Under the pieces are notes generated by a model, which searched no databases, was not told the DNA's origin, and was given only the letters and a program-made list of their open reading frames with translations. DNA of 64,000 nucleotides from Gentiana macrophylla (taxonomy: Eukaryota; Streptophyta; Magnoliopsida; Gentianales; Gentianaceae). A program made the position numbers and the translations under genes. Position 1 is the stretch's first letter. The number at the start of each line of letters is the position of its first letter. Shown here in pieces: positions 12,830-24,942 of the stretch. The stretch covers positions 22,157,541 to 22,221,540 of the forward strand of contig CM047814.1 of the NCBI GenBank assembly GCA_026214975.1, given 5' to 3'.

Positions 12830-15800
12830 GGAATATATTCATCCGCGTGATAAGTTGTTTGATACCAAATTGAGGTTCCATTCGGAAAGAAGAATCTATG
12901 AAAAACTACAATCCGAGTTGGTGCTGTATCCTGACGGCAATAATCGTACATTGTTAACTAGACTGGAAGAATCAGTGTTTGGTCAATTTATTACTTGGTA
13001 TCGTGATAATTGGGCGTTCAAAGGGCGGCTAATAGCATTCTTATATTTCCAAATGGTTTATCCCGACCGCGACGATGAACTTCATTTTAAGATTGGCGAG
13101 AATAGAGTGAAGTTCGGCAAAAGAGAGTTTGCAATGACAATGGGGTATAGATTTGGAGATGAAAACCTTCAATATCAAGGTGTTTTGAGGAGCCTTGTGA
13201 CCTAAGAAGGTGCGCCGGGACTGTGACTATGGCAAAAATCTTAGCGGCCCGATGAGGACAAGGCAATGCGACATCAAAACCGTTTATCGGATGGCTTTAG
13301 TGTATGTTATATATGGGTTATTAATCGGACAAGACCCGGAACTCGCTATACCGAATCATATATTTTATATCGTCGAGGACCTAGAACGGGTTAGAACTTA
13401 TCCGTGGGGGCAGTATCTGTTTAACAACTTCATGTGGAACTGGCGTAAACAAGTACAACACCTACGGTTACTTGAGCCGAAAAATGATGAGAAGGCCTGT
13501 CAGCCAACGAATTCCGGTTGTCTATATGCCTTACATGTGTGGGCTTTTCATGCCATTCTAGCCATCGCTCTGAAGGGGAAATTCGCAATTGTGAGAGAGG
13601 GACATGAGAACGATCGTCCTACCATATTGAGGTGGAAGTTCTCGAACGGCGGGGTGTATTCCGGTAGTCTGGCATCACCACAGTTTGTTGTATCGGTAAG
13701 TATCGTATTTTCATTTTTATCAATCCATATTTTAAATATATTGTATGTAAAATCGTGTTTTTTTCATGTATTCAGGACGGAATGCCCGGTGATGTTCTGA
13801 GAACCCCCGAAGATAGGGATTACGTAATTTCACTAGGGTTGCCGGCGGCGTATGTTACGGCTGTACCTCGTCAATTACCGGTCCCTCCCGTCAGAAACAC
13901 ACCACCGGTCCCTCCCGTGGAAACACACCGTCCGTGCCTCTCGGTCAACGCATGTAGAACGTGAAATGTCCCGAAATTGTTTGAAGAGGACGCTCGACGT
14001 AGGCGATCGGCGCATGATTATGCGTCTACCTCCGCGAACCTGCAAGGCGATGACACGATATCCCTAAATGTGTCTGCTGAAGAACTGAGGCCAGTAATTA
14101 CTTAAATCATCCAACAAGAGCTGGATAAAACTAACTCGGAGTTGAGTGTTATAAGACCGAGTTGGAAAAAACCAACTCCGAGTTAAGAAATGCAAATACC
14201 GAGCTTCAAAAGACTAACTCCGAGCTAGAGCCGTGAAGGCTCGATTAAATGAAACGATGTGTGGGTTAGTGAAGTTAAGGCCGATTTGGCATTTTTAAAG
14301 ATCAACATTCAAAATTTGTCAAATGGGTGGAATCGCAGCAACTAGACAAATGACAGGTATGAATTATCTTGCACATACTGAATTTGATGACCGTGATTTA
14401 TATTGTTAACACACGAATCTGAATTATTAATAGGGTGTAATCAATCACCCTACCCCACCTCCATGAACACTTCAATTCGACCCGACGAGCTAATAGGTAA
14501 TTTGTATTATTAACATAGGTATTTTATTGTTTGTTATCGTTAATTGATGATCTCGATTTTATTTGGTATAGCTACTCCCGAGGGTATGACAGGGGCCGGT
14601 ACTGACAACAGTCAGGCCGCTACATTTGGTAAGTTATTTGATTTTTCATTTTGAACCTAGAAATTACATAGTGAAAAAAATTCCTAATTTTATTGTCATC
14701 GTTAATTGATTATCTCGGTTATATTTGGTATAAACACTCCCGAGCCTACGACAAAGTCCGCTACTGGCACCATTCAGGAATCGGTTGTGGAGCCTGAGAT
14801 AGATTATAGTAAGTCTGTAGATATTTAATTTTGAACTAGAAATTACATTGTGAAAAACTATCGAACTCGACTTCCATATTGTTTATAGAGAGTTAATGTA
14901 TATTGATTTTTGTATTATTAACATTTTAAAAATCTAATTTTAATTTGTCGTTAATTGATTATATCGATTATATTTGGTATAGACACTCCCGAGCCTACGA
15001 CAAGGGCTGCTACTGACACCATTCAGGAATCAGTTGAGGAGCCTCAGATCGATTCTAGTAAGTTTGTAGATTTTTAGTTTTGAAACTAGAAATTACACTG
15101 TGAAAAACTCTCTAACTATGTTTTGTATTGAATATTGTTTAGCTGCTGGTCCAACTGATATTCAATTGGGGAAACGAATGCGGATTATGCAATCGATGGA
15201 AGATTGACAACCCGTCGGACTATTAACCAACCACGATATTTACGTGATGGGTCGCGCGTTGTCGATCCGCCAAGTGCTAGAGAGATGGACGGCGTTGATA
15301 AAATTTCCGCAAGAGTTGGAAGACCATTTTATCTCCTCGAATGCGAACAAGAAGATCCACCCCAATAGAGATTCCCACGGGCCTCACATTTGGAGAACCA
15401 ATGGGAGATCGGGCGGGCAAGGCGTGGTTCGAACGTCTCGTAGAAGTATAAAGAGTTAGACCGAGAGGTATATTCTTGTGACTTACATTTTCATATATCC
15501 GAAATTTTCATATGTCGATTTCATTATATCTAACTTCTTTTTTGCATGCATCCAAAGATATCGATGGGTTCCTGGACCTTATCGACGCCAAATGGAAGTA
15601 TATCCGAATGCTTTGAACCGCATCACGCCATCGCCTTCTCTGAATTGTCCTCATTTTGCGGTCGTGGTCATATAGATCGTGAACGACGCCGACAAAACGC
15701 TTATTCCAAATCATTTGATTCAATCGTCAAGCAATGGAATGAAAACACAAAGGTGTACATGCCTGGGCTATATCCTCCCGTCACTGGGCGTCGCGTCTCA

Positions 15801-16252
15801 TTCCCATTTGGAAGCTTAGAGTGTATGATTGTCTGATCGGGGATAACTATAAGGAGAGGGAATATGTGAAGGATTATATCGAGCATTCGGTGTTTCGTTG
15901 AGAGAGTGTTTGAGATGGATGATCGCTCACGTAACCTCCCACAAATGCTTGATCCAACGAAGCCTCCTATTGTGGTCAAAGCAGTGACGGCTAAACACGT
16001 ACCACAAATGCCAATCCAGTAAGTGTTATAAATTTCAAACTATTTATAATAATATATCGTATACATTATTTTCTTATCATTTGATTAATCAAAATTTACA
16101 TTATGTACAGGGGTGACTGTGGGGTATACACTGTCAAGTTCATCGAGCATTTGCTGCACAAAGAAAATTTTTCATTGATCACACCTGATAATATGTTGTT
16201 GTTAAGACATAAAATGTGTGTGCAGTTGTTTCATCAGTACATAGAGCTTTAG
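12830..16252 (+). pseudogene. DUF1985 / Ulp1-like C48 cysteine protease gene, broken
   Basis: Transposon-borne relative of SUMO proteases. The first exon (12830-13204) and the frame-shifted continuation (13210-13695, donor GTAAG) carry the plant DUF1985 region: DNWAFKGRLIAFLYFQM and then VYRMALVYVIYGLLIG. The next exon starts at 13776. The protease part is at the 3' end. The catalytic His lies in HWASRLIPIWK (His codon 15782) and the Asp in VYDC (15827). A Gln-x-Asp-Cys block, QGDCGVYTVKFIEHLL, is formed across the intron 16019-16110, with Cys codon 16118 and stop at 16250-16252. All catalytic residues can therefore be found, but a stop or frameshift near 13203, stops near 14100 and a frameshift between 15836 and 15910 break the frame. 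It sits inside the MULE and is probably its passenger gene. Confidence 0.8.
14538..15075 (+). repeat. Tandemly duplicated exon-intron units
   Basis: Three copies of a unit that begins CGTTAATTGAT at 14538, 14700 and 14949, followed by an acceptor, a short exon and a GTAAG donor. The exons encode TPEGMTGAGTDNSQ, TPEPTTKSATGTIQESVVEP and TPEPTTRAATDTIQESVEEP. The acceptor of copy 2 has AA instead of AG. It lies in the linker between the DUF1985 and Ulp1 parts. Confidence 0.8.
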
Positions 16253-16670
16253 ATATTTATGTATATTTTGGTGAATGTATAAGCACTTGTTGGTGTATAG
16301 TCACTTGACATTTTGTTTGTTTTATCTCAACTTATGGCGTTGTAATATTTATATTATAAATTTTGTTAGCTTTTTATATTCCTGTTGTTTAAGTGGTGGT
16401 GAGTTATGACCATCCAAAGTTCGAAGAATTCGGTTTTTTTCGTATATACATATTTATCATTAACTATATTAAAAGAGCCAATGTGTTTCACCTCAAAATA
16501 ATAAAAAAAATATAGTTGGATTGCATAAAAAAAACAAGTGACTATACACCATCAGTATACAGTGGAGATATAAATATAAAATAATATATAAACAATTAAT
16601 ATATTGTCATCATATTGTCAGTGTGATACACATATATATGTAATAACTACAAGTGCATATATGTAATAAG

Positions 16671-17080
16671 TGTGTTTTTACCAACGTCATAGAGTACTTG
16701 ATGATGACGAGGAGAACGGATGCCGGACGGAGCAAGGCGTAAGTAACTTATATTTTCAATCTAAGGGTGCCTCACTTCCGGTGAGGATTTACCAGTCACG
16801 AGCAGGAAAAGATGCTCTGTTGAGCAGACCTAATGAAATTTTCTACGAGCTACCTACCAGGAGCCCCAATACAAAGCCTGGAGATTAGGCATGACACAGC
16901 GGATCAGAAGGAATCAAAAACACCCTAGGGAAAGCATGCAATTCTAAGAACCTCATCAGGCCGAGGCGTACCATGGAATTCAGTTCGAAATATTCGTTCT
17001 TGTATTTTCAAACGACATTAATTTATCGTTTGTTTCAATTTTTGAAATCACATTCTTGTTACCCATAATTCCAAAGGATG
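16671..17080 (-). repeat. Internal inverted repeat, right arm
   Basis: Reverse-complement partner of 11752-12160. Small differences, including a GC-rich block near 16725-16800, show that the arms have diverged. Confidence 0.8.
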
Positions 17081-17819
17081 TTCTCATACTATCACAAAAT
17101 ACGTAATTCAAAAACCATATATTTGAATTTAATTTTCATCTTCCACTACAACAACAACACAATCAACTTTGTACCAAACCAATAAAACACATTCGGTAAA
17201 CAAGTTTCGTTTATTACTACAAACGATCATATTGACATCAACCAAAATATATTTCTATCGTTATCCAAATATTTCATCACAATATATCAATCAAAATAAA
17301 ATGTATCATTGACTACCCTAATTATCCAACGAATGTCAATTCCATTATCGAAATATATAATCAAAATTAATCATTTCTCTAGCCTGAAAATGCATAATTT
17401 ACACTACGCTAAAAATCGAAAATTTATAACATTAACAATATTAATAAAAATCGAAAATTAATAACATTAATAAAAAATCGAAATTTTTTAACATTAAAAA
17501 AATCGAAAATGCACATACTACACTATGCTAAAAATCGAAAATTTATAACATTAATGAAAATCGAAAATTCATATGAACAAATAACAATAAAAACAAACAC
17601 AATAAATATATTTATTCAAACTTAAATAAATGCTTACCCATTTTGTTTAAAAATACAACTCCGGTGAAATAAAACAACGCAGCTCAAAAAGACAAATATG
17701 ATTTGTTTTTTTTTTTTGTTTTTGTTTTTTTGGGTATCAATTGTGTAGCAATGGTGATTTTTTTGGAACAAATGGTGAATTTTTTGTGTCATGTAACGGT
17801 GAAGACAAGAGTAGGTGAA
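17081..17819. other. Non-coding interior of the MULE right side
   Basis: AT-rich sequence. Short direct copies of AAAATCGAAAATTTATAACATT occur near 17410-17550, in slightly varied form. No coding region is supportable. Confidence 0.4.
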
Positions 17820-18338
17820 GAGAGTAAATAAGACATTGATAAGAGTTTGAAAATGTACGTTACCGTCCAAATATGGACGGTGCTTCCTTTTTTTGGACGA
17901 AGAGACCATGTGATAGCGTCCCAAATTGGGATGGTTTCAGATATTTGGACAAAATGGACGTAAACCGTCCAAATGTTGACGCACCGTCCAAAAATGGACG
18001 GAATTACGCCCAATTTGACGGTGAATCCAACATTCGGACGGTTTACGTCCATTTTGTCAATTCAATATATTTGGACGAATTGCATCCAAATTTGGAGGTT
18101 TTGATCAGATTTAGACGATTTCATCCAAATTTGAACGTGAACTCGAAAAAAATGTCGAATCAAATCGAACCTAAAAATAAATGCCAGAGGTTAAAAGGAC
18201 CTGATTTTCCAATTTCTCTGATCTATCTGTTGCAACATATTACCAAATATGAAGGGTATTTTAGTAATTTTCTCAGAAAATTTAAAGGGGGCATGACCGC
18301 CCTTGCTCATCTATAATAAGTCCGCCCCTGCTTGTAGG

Positions 18339-19437
18339 GTTTGATTAGGTCGAAGCCATCCTCGTAAGATTTCCTAAGTACTAATGATGGAGCTGAATTG
18401 GCCATGAAGAAATCAAAAGAGGACAGACAAACAACTACAGAATGAAAAGAAATACAATCTGCTGAAAACAAAAAAGGACAGACAAACAACGATAAGCACA
18501 TTCCGTCAAGTTACTGAAGAAGAAAAGTCAGTGATTTTTTTTCCTTTCCCTATTACTATGTAAGATGTTAAGAATAAGACTCCGATAATTGTATCTAAAA
18601 TATTCGTGATCATTTCATTGTTAAATTCAAAAATCAGACCACATTTCTTAATTCATGAGATTTTAGAAACAACGCATAAATTCGAAACATTTTTGCCTAA
18701 AAAGAAATAAAAATATCCTTCAAAAAAATAAAAATAAAATAAGTCCAACTCTCTATCCAAAAAGTCTGCTGGTTCGGTTTCGCTCTGATTAATGGCGTAT
18801 GGCTAAACCGAATGTAAATTTTCGGTTAATGGAAGTTCAGTACCTAAACCGAAACGTTTGTTTCATATAATCAAATTGAACCGAACAGAAATATACGGGT
18901 TGGTTCGGTTCGGTTAACCGAATATTGAAATAAAAATAACAATTTTATTCGGTTATAAACGATTTGATTTTTTATTCGAATTTTAATTCAGTTAAAAAAT
19001 TCTTCGGACAACGGTTCGGTTATATGCAATTTTTCATAAACGCTTATAATATTTTGATTATGAAAACTAGTAATACAAGTTAATTATAGACATTTCGTTT
19101 ACAATTTTCTATTCGATTTCGGTTAACCGTTTTGTTTTTTATTCAGTTCGGTTACGGATAATTTATAGAGTTATCCGTAACCGAGCCGAAAATTTCAATT
19201 TCTTTATAATACTAACCGAAACTGAACCGAAAATCTCATTAACCGAATCGAATTGAACCAAATGACCTCGGTTCGATTCGGTTTTCGGATAATCCGTATC
19301 GTGTACACCACTATCTCTATCCATCGTCCGTTGCCAATCGACCACGTCGACCATTCTTCGTCAAACGCAGAACAGCAAAACCCTACTAACACCACACTTT
19401 GCCTTTCCCTCCAAACAAACGGTTAACCCGACCCGGT
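18339..19437. other. Intergenic DNA with a CGGTT-rich repeat, upstream of DUS3
   Basis: From about 18773 to 19300 the sequence is dominated by degenerate GGTTCGGTT / AACCGAACC words on both strands. This is a common plant repeat type, possibly a degenerate MITE. The last 100 bp before 19438 should contain the DUS3 promoter and 5' UTR; no clear TATA box is seen. Confidence 0.5.
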
Positions 19438-22400
19438 ATGGACGACATTCAGACCGAGACCTCTGTCCTCGACCGCCTGAAAACGTCGGAGGAGCCACCA
19501 ACGTCGAATCCTCCGAATGAAGCAGAAGCCGGAGACACAGCACCGGCTGGGTCTGAGCTTTCCCCGGAACAGCTAGTGGCTAAAGCCATAGCTCCAGTTA
19601 AAAAGGAGTTCCTTCGCCCGCCACCAACTAGACCCTCAGCCGTCGACCCCCTCACGAGCGACGACGTCTCGGAGTCGAAATCTACTGCTGTTTTGAAAGA
19701 GAAGAAGTCCAAGCGCCAATCGAAGCGTGAACGTCGCCAAGTATTTTTTTTCCCATTCTATACGTGTTTAATTAAGGATGTTTGTCAATAAAAAAAAGTT
19801 ATCAAGTAGATTTTGTGATCCTTTTAAGTCCACGTTTCTACATTGTGTTCGACTCTTTAGGTAGAAATTATTGACATACGCTAGCATGAATGAATGAGTT
19901 TCTTCAGTGAGCAAACCACTTAGTACAGTTGATTGATGTACGTGGTTCAGTCTATAGGCACAGATGAATAACAAACAAGCCACTTAGTGCGGTTGATACA
20001 TGCTAAGATTGTCTATGTGTGTCTGAGTGTTCTTGTTTGTGGGTTTTCTATTGATCAATGATCAGAGTAAGAATTTCTGTAGGAAATGAAATCTGCTTTG
20101 CATTTGTGCCCTACGGTGGCGAAGAGTGGGAAGGTGAGTGCATGCAGCTATGGTGAAAAGTGCCGCTTTAGCCATGATTTGGATGCATTCAAATCTGAGA
20201 AGCCTGATGATTTGGATGGAAGTTGTCCGTTCATTGATGTTATTGATGGGCCATGTCCTTATGGTCTGGCTTGTCGATTCTCTGGCTCTCATAAAGATGT
20301 TGATGTTGTTGCTGCTGCTGCCGGCACTGTGAATTCTTCGGTGAAAAGCTCTGAAATTAATTATTTGAGTAAAGATGTTCAGAAGTTGCTCTGGAAAAAT
20401 AAGATGAAGTTTCAAAAGGCTGATGCTGCCCTGAAGCTTCTTGGCCTTGATGTAAGAAGTTAGAAAATGTTTTTCTTTGCCTTTTTGTGGTTCAATTGTA
20501 AGTAAAACAGGCTACTGGCTGAGATTCACTTTAAAAGGCTTCTTCAGATCATGTGATTTTTCAAGGTTTCTTACTCTATGACAGAAAAAATTAAAAAAAT
20601 CGGAAGGCGATGAGGAGAATGATCAGCTTGTCACTAATGCATCTCCTTCTGTTGAAGAAAATGGTAACCAATTGCAAAGTTCTGTCCAAGAGGTGGAGGA
20701 TCCCAAGGCAGATGATGCAGATGTGGTTGATGAGCTTAGACCTTTAAAGAAGGTTAAATCTGTGGATGATGGAACTTGTTGCTCTAGTGGAATCGAAGAT
20801 TGTGCGTAATATTCTGTTTAATCCATTTGCTCCCCAGCATTTTTGCTCTGTATTTTGAGTTAGAATGTATTTGTTGTTCTATGTCACAGGCACTTCGAAT
20901 GTGGAAGGCGATCTTGCAGAAGGTCATGATCAAAATGGTTCGATGTTAACAACCGAAGAAATTAAATTTAGTGTAGACACTGATAAAAGTCTAAAACTAC
21001 ATCCACGTGAGAAAAAGACTATTGATCTGAGAGATAAGCTTTATTTGGCACCACTTACTACAGTGGGTAATTTGCCATTCCGAAGAGTTTGCAAAGGACT
21101 TGGAGCTGATGTAACTTGTGGGGAGATGGCAATGTGCACTAATCTCTTGCAGGTTTTACACTGATTCTCATCATCTTCTTAAATTTTCTTGTGGGGAACA
21201 ATTTCTAATCATCCTTATTCTCCTAGAACTTATACACGGCACATGTGGCCTGATTTTGATTTTCAATTCCATATCTATGTTTATAATATGTCAGCTAGTT
21301 GTTTTGACTTTTTATACTCGCTCTTGTTGCATGTTTGAAATATGACCTGATTAGTTGATAGAAAGTATAATAGGAGAAGATCGGTCTTTCCTTTTGGGAT
21401 GAATCATGGAATTTTATTTTCTGCTTTCACAGCTTATTGGAATGTCCAGATCCATCGATTCCATATCTATGTTTTATTCTGCCTTCAATTATTTATCTGT
21501 GGTGTCATTACCTCTGGAATTATGCTGTTGTATTATTGTCTGCTTCTTGTATTATTGCTAATGCATATTATAATCACCAATTAACCTACTTTTATGCACA
21601 TTTCATGTGCAAGTATTATAGTCCTTTATGTTTCTTCTGCCTCGTGTTGAGAAACACTAACATGTTAAGTACATGTTATTGTCAAGGCGAGTAATATGAT
21701 TGCCAGGATGAGTATGTAGTATTTGTTTATATGTTTATAGCTCATTTATGTGATGGGTTGTTCCTTAAGGGTTCATCATGGAAAAAGTTTTCTATGACAT
21801 GCACATCATCTACTCTCACTTGCTAGGATGCATGACTGGTGGTTAATCGTTGTACTTTAAATAAAGGCTCAATATCGTTTATCTGCTAAACTTTTAATGA
21901 TTGAACTTAGGAGGAGTTCATGTTCCAAATTTGTGTTTTCAATATCTCACATGTTTAAAAGTTCGATGATTTGACATGTTCCATCAGGGTCAGGCTTCAG
22001 AATGGGCACTGTTAAGGCGTCATTCAACAGAGGACTTGTTTGGAGTTCAAATTTGTGGGGCCTACCCTGATACTGTCGCAAGAACGGTTGAACTCATAGA
22101 GCGGGAATGCTCCGTAGATTTTATTGACATCAACATGGGATGCCCAATTGATATTGTGGTCAACAAGGGAGCTGGATCTGCTCTTCTTACAAAGCCAATG
22201 CGAATGAAAGGTGTCATAGAAGCAGCGTCTAGAACTATTGACACCCCACTAACCATCAAGGTAATAAATTTCCATGCATTGTTCTTTTGACTTTCTGAAC
22301 TTTAATGCACGTTGAGATCTTTTGGATCTTATTTGGAAGGAAAAAGTAGGCGGGTGGTGGGTTTTGGGAGTTGTTCTGTCCTGAGGATGGTCGGATAAGA

Positions 22401-23650
22401 TCTTGTTCTTTTAAGTAATAACTAGGCTTTTACTCGGATGCTTTATTTTGCATTTTCTTTAGGTACGAACTGCATATTATGAGGGCAAAAATCGAATTGA
22501 CTCTTTGATCGAGAACTTTGGAAATTGGGGTGCATCTGCTGTTACTATTCATGGTCGATCGCGTCAGCAACGGTATACCAAACTTGCTGATTGGGACTAC
22601 GTATACCAGTGCGCACAAAAGGCACCTGATTCATTGCAAGTCCTTGGTAATGGGGACATCTTCTCCTATTTAGACTGGAACAAGCACAAGTCTGATTGCC
22701 CGAAGCTCTCTGCATATATGTTTGCTCGTGGTGCTTTGGTCAAGGTATGTACTAATTCGTAAAATTGATCTTTAAGGCATGGGATTTCGCAAAGAGATTA
22801 TTTGATGTGTTGGTCAGTTATTATTATTACTACAAGTACTATTGTTATTGTTGTTGTGTCTCAATGAAGACTGTTTTGCAATCTGCAGCCATGGATTTTT
22901 ACAGAGGTAAGAGAAGAAAGACACTGGGATATTAGTTCTGGGGAAAGACTAGACATTCTGAAAGATTATGTACGGTTTGGCCTTCAACATTGGGGTTCTG
23001 ACTCCAAAGGTGCGTATAGTTAGTCAGCTCAAAATGTGCAAGTGTACAAACAACTTTTTCATCTGTAGAATGAAATATTATTCTTTTTCACGATACACAA
23101 CACTCACTTTATTCGATACAATGCCTGATTCAATATGAATAACATCTTAACCAAAGTATATCTTCTGAATAAGAATAAAGACGTTCTATCTCATGTCCAG
23201 ACGTACCCTTAGCTTTAAAGTGCAACTCTTAATCTTGGCGTACTTTTTATATTTCTTCTTGTACGCCTATAATTGCAGGAGTGGAGACAACTCGACACTT
23301 CCTGTTGGAGTGGCTAAGTTACACATATAGATATGTACCTGTTGGGCTCTTAGAGGTCATTCCACAAAGAATCAATTGGCGGCCACCTTCATATTACGGT
23401 CGTGATGACCTTGAGACACTCATGGCTTCTGATTCTGCTGCAGACTGGGTGAGTAGTCTTCTATTTATCAACTTGGTTTTAACCCTAAACCCCGGGGTCC
23501 GGTGCTGATAAAAATCCTCAAACTTTCCACTTTTTTGCTTATTATTTGCAGGTTAGAATCTCAGAAATGCTACTTGGGAAGGTTCCTGCAGGATTCACCT
23601 TCTCACCAAAGCATAAATCGAATGCTTATGACAGGGCAGAAAATGGTTAA
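19438..23650 (+). CDS. DUS3: tRNA-dihydrouridine(47) synthase, DUS3 type
   Basis: FMN-dependent enzyme that reduces uridine (position 47 in yeast tRNA) to dihydrouridine using NAD(P)H. Nine exons join in one frame to 698 residues: 19438-19740, 20083-20451, 20585-20801, 20890-21152, 21988-22260, 22463-22744, 22889-23009, 23279-23448 and 23552-23650. All introns are GT/AG; exon 3 uses donor GTGCGT, which keeps the frame. Two CCCH zinc fingers lie near residues 110-132 (C110, C122, C128, H132) and 149-171. The Dus barrel starts at LAPLTTVGN (about 349). The catalytic Cys is C436 in [24 protein letters not shown] (505-513) and GNGDI (537-541) match FMN/phosphate-binding motifs of the family. Length agrees with plant DUS3, about 690 residues. 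The start ATG at 19438 is the first giving the acidic N-terminus; no break is visible, so the gene looks intact. Confidence 0.93.
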
Positions 23651-24019
23651 CATTATTAACAGTGGTCAGCTACTGGTGTGCTAGTTTCATACAATACTGT
23701 TTTTATTTATTTATTTAGGAATCCCTTGTATGAAGATTCTCTATTTCATCACATCGTCATATGAATGACGTGTGCAAAAAGACAACATGTTCTCTTTTTT
23801 GTATAAATAACATTTCATCATCGGGGAGACCACTGCAATGAATGAAGAGATGCTTAACACATTGGGGTGGATAAACTATAAACAGATGTTTGACATTAGC
23901 AGGATATACTATAGTCCGGTTAGTATAAAAGAGTGGACCGTCTATTAGTTATTAACATATTGTGATTGGTTTCGGACCACCAAACCATACTAGTGGCCGG
24001 GTCTGGATAAAATTTGCCT
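23651..24019. other. 3' flank of DUS3
   Basis: Probable 3' UTR and intergenic sequence, AT-rich, with TTTA repeats near 23701-23720. Nothing else is recognised. Confidence 0.4.
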
Positions 24020-24250
24020 TAGTTATTTGTATTGTACGGAGAAGATGTATAATAAACGAATAAAACGAGCTAATCCAAGTTCAAAGATAGTTTCACTCAA
24101 GAGTAATTGATTCAAGATTACATTCCTCCCTCTCAATTAGTATAGTTTAGACTATTTATAGGGTTAAAAGCCCATAAGATAAAACCTAAACTAGAAAAAC
24201 CCATTAAGCTATCCACTTAGTTTAACACATAAATAAAATACTATTAGCTA
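24020..24250 (-). mobile_element. Possible LTR fragment
   Basis: On the minus strand the segment has an LTR-like layout: a TATA box (CCTATAAATAG, near 24150-24162), then a leader-like stretch rich in AATTGAGAGGGAGGAATG. No partner LTR, TSD or primer-binding site is found. This is a suggestion based on composition and the TATA position. Confidence 0.3.
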
Positions 24251-24266
24251 ACTTAAATGTGCTGCT

Positions 24267-24917
24267 TCATCGCCATCCCCCACCCCCCCACCCACACACA
24301 CACACACACTTTAAGCTCGTTCTCGAGCGAGTCCATTGACGATGGCAAGTCAAGCACATTGAAACCCCCGAGTTCAGCAACAAATCCTTTGGTGGATCGA
24401 TCCCGTTCACCACCTTACGGAACAATTTTAAAGTTCTCTTAAATTTTCCGTTCTTGAACAAAAAGCCCAAACATAAAGAGAGTGTAACACCGCTTAGCTT
24501 TGCTACAATGAACTCTCGCCGCGGCCCCTTGCTGAATAATAATTCCCCTTCTGAAACCATGCTCCTCGTCTCCTCTTTTAACTCGTCACAGGAGCTGAGG
24601 ATTACATTTGCAGGGAGACATTTCCCTTGGCTAGACACCAAATAATTGGAAGCAATTGGTTCCAAGTCCAAGTTAGGTATTTTTAATCCAAGAATTGAAG
24701 ATACTTCCTGCCAAGCCATTTGACAAGAGCTAATTGGTATGTAAAGTGTAGTCTCAGTACTAGCACCAATATTCAGTATCAATATAAATGCCGAAACATA
24801 TTCAAGAACAGGGATCCCAATAATATATTTCAACTTCTCAAGAATGGAGGAATGGTGAATTGTTGGGAATAACTCACAGATAGGATCTGAAGTCTCTTTC
24901 TGATATATGAGTGACAT
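24267..24917 (-). other. Unrecognised 216-codon ORF beside Tat element A
   Basis: Open frame on the minus strand beginning MSLIYQKETSDPICEL, ending in a CA/GT microsatellite (24294-24309). A second frame at its 3' end reads FVAELGGFNVLDLPSSMDS, so the real reading frame could shift. Its start lies 25 bp outside the LTR of Tat element A. No family motif is recognised. It may be part of an older retroelement, consistent with the LTR-like sequence just downstream, or a host gene fragment. Confidence 0.3.
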
Positions 24918-24942
24918 GGATTTGTAGATTGATGAAGACGGA

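Larger units (their letters stand above)
3449..18218 (+). mobile_element. Mutator-like element (MULE) carrying a DUF1985/Ulp1 gene
   Basis: Both ends start GAGAAATTGGAAAATCAGG (one reversed) and are flanked by the perfect 9-bp duplication TGATCTATC (3440-3448 and 18219-18227), the MULE signature. The terminal inverted repeats are long: about 400 bp is clearly shared (3449-3860 with 17820-18218) and packed with variants of GTCCAAATTTGGACG. A further inverted repeat lies inside (11752-12160 with 16671-17080). The left arm holds a possible first exon (ATG at 3979, GTGAGT donor at 4021). Cargo is a broken DUF1985/Ulp1-like protease gene; no mudrA transposase is seen, so it is probably non-autonomous. 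Known plant MULEs with Ulp1-like genes (Kaonashi type) are the closest concept I can name. The span includes a CACTA insertion. Confidence 0.88.
2937..18330. mobile_element. hAT-type non-autonomous element, split by a MULE
   Basis: The left end reads CAGGGGCGGAGCTAGG and the right end, in reverse complement, CAGGGGCGGACTTA. Both ends are flanked by the perfect 8-bp duplication CTTGTAGG (2929-2936 and 18331-18338), the hAT-superfamily TSD length. Without the nested MULE the element is only about 610 bp (2937-3448 plus 18228-18330), so it is MITE-like, with no transposase. The left part contains a tRNA-like stretch. A second element with a related right end and an 8-bp TSD (7 of 8 matching) lies at 56535-57040. 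Confidence 0.85.

Noticed and set aside
18773..19300. Simple GGTTCGGTT satellite
   Set aside because: The words are degenerate and irregularly spaced on both strands; it is noted only as a dispersed repeat.
20806..20889. Alternative splice of DUS3 using a donor after GC at 20805
   Set aside because: It breaks the frame with the acceptor at 20889; the donor after 20801 keeps the frame and gives a normal protein.
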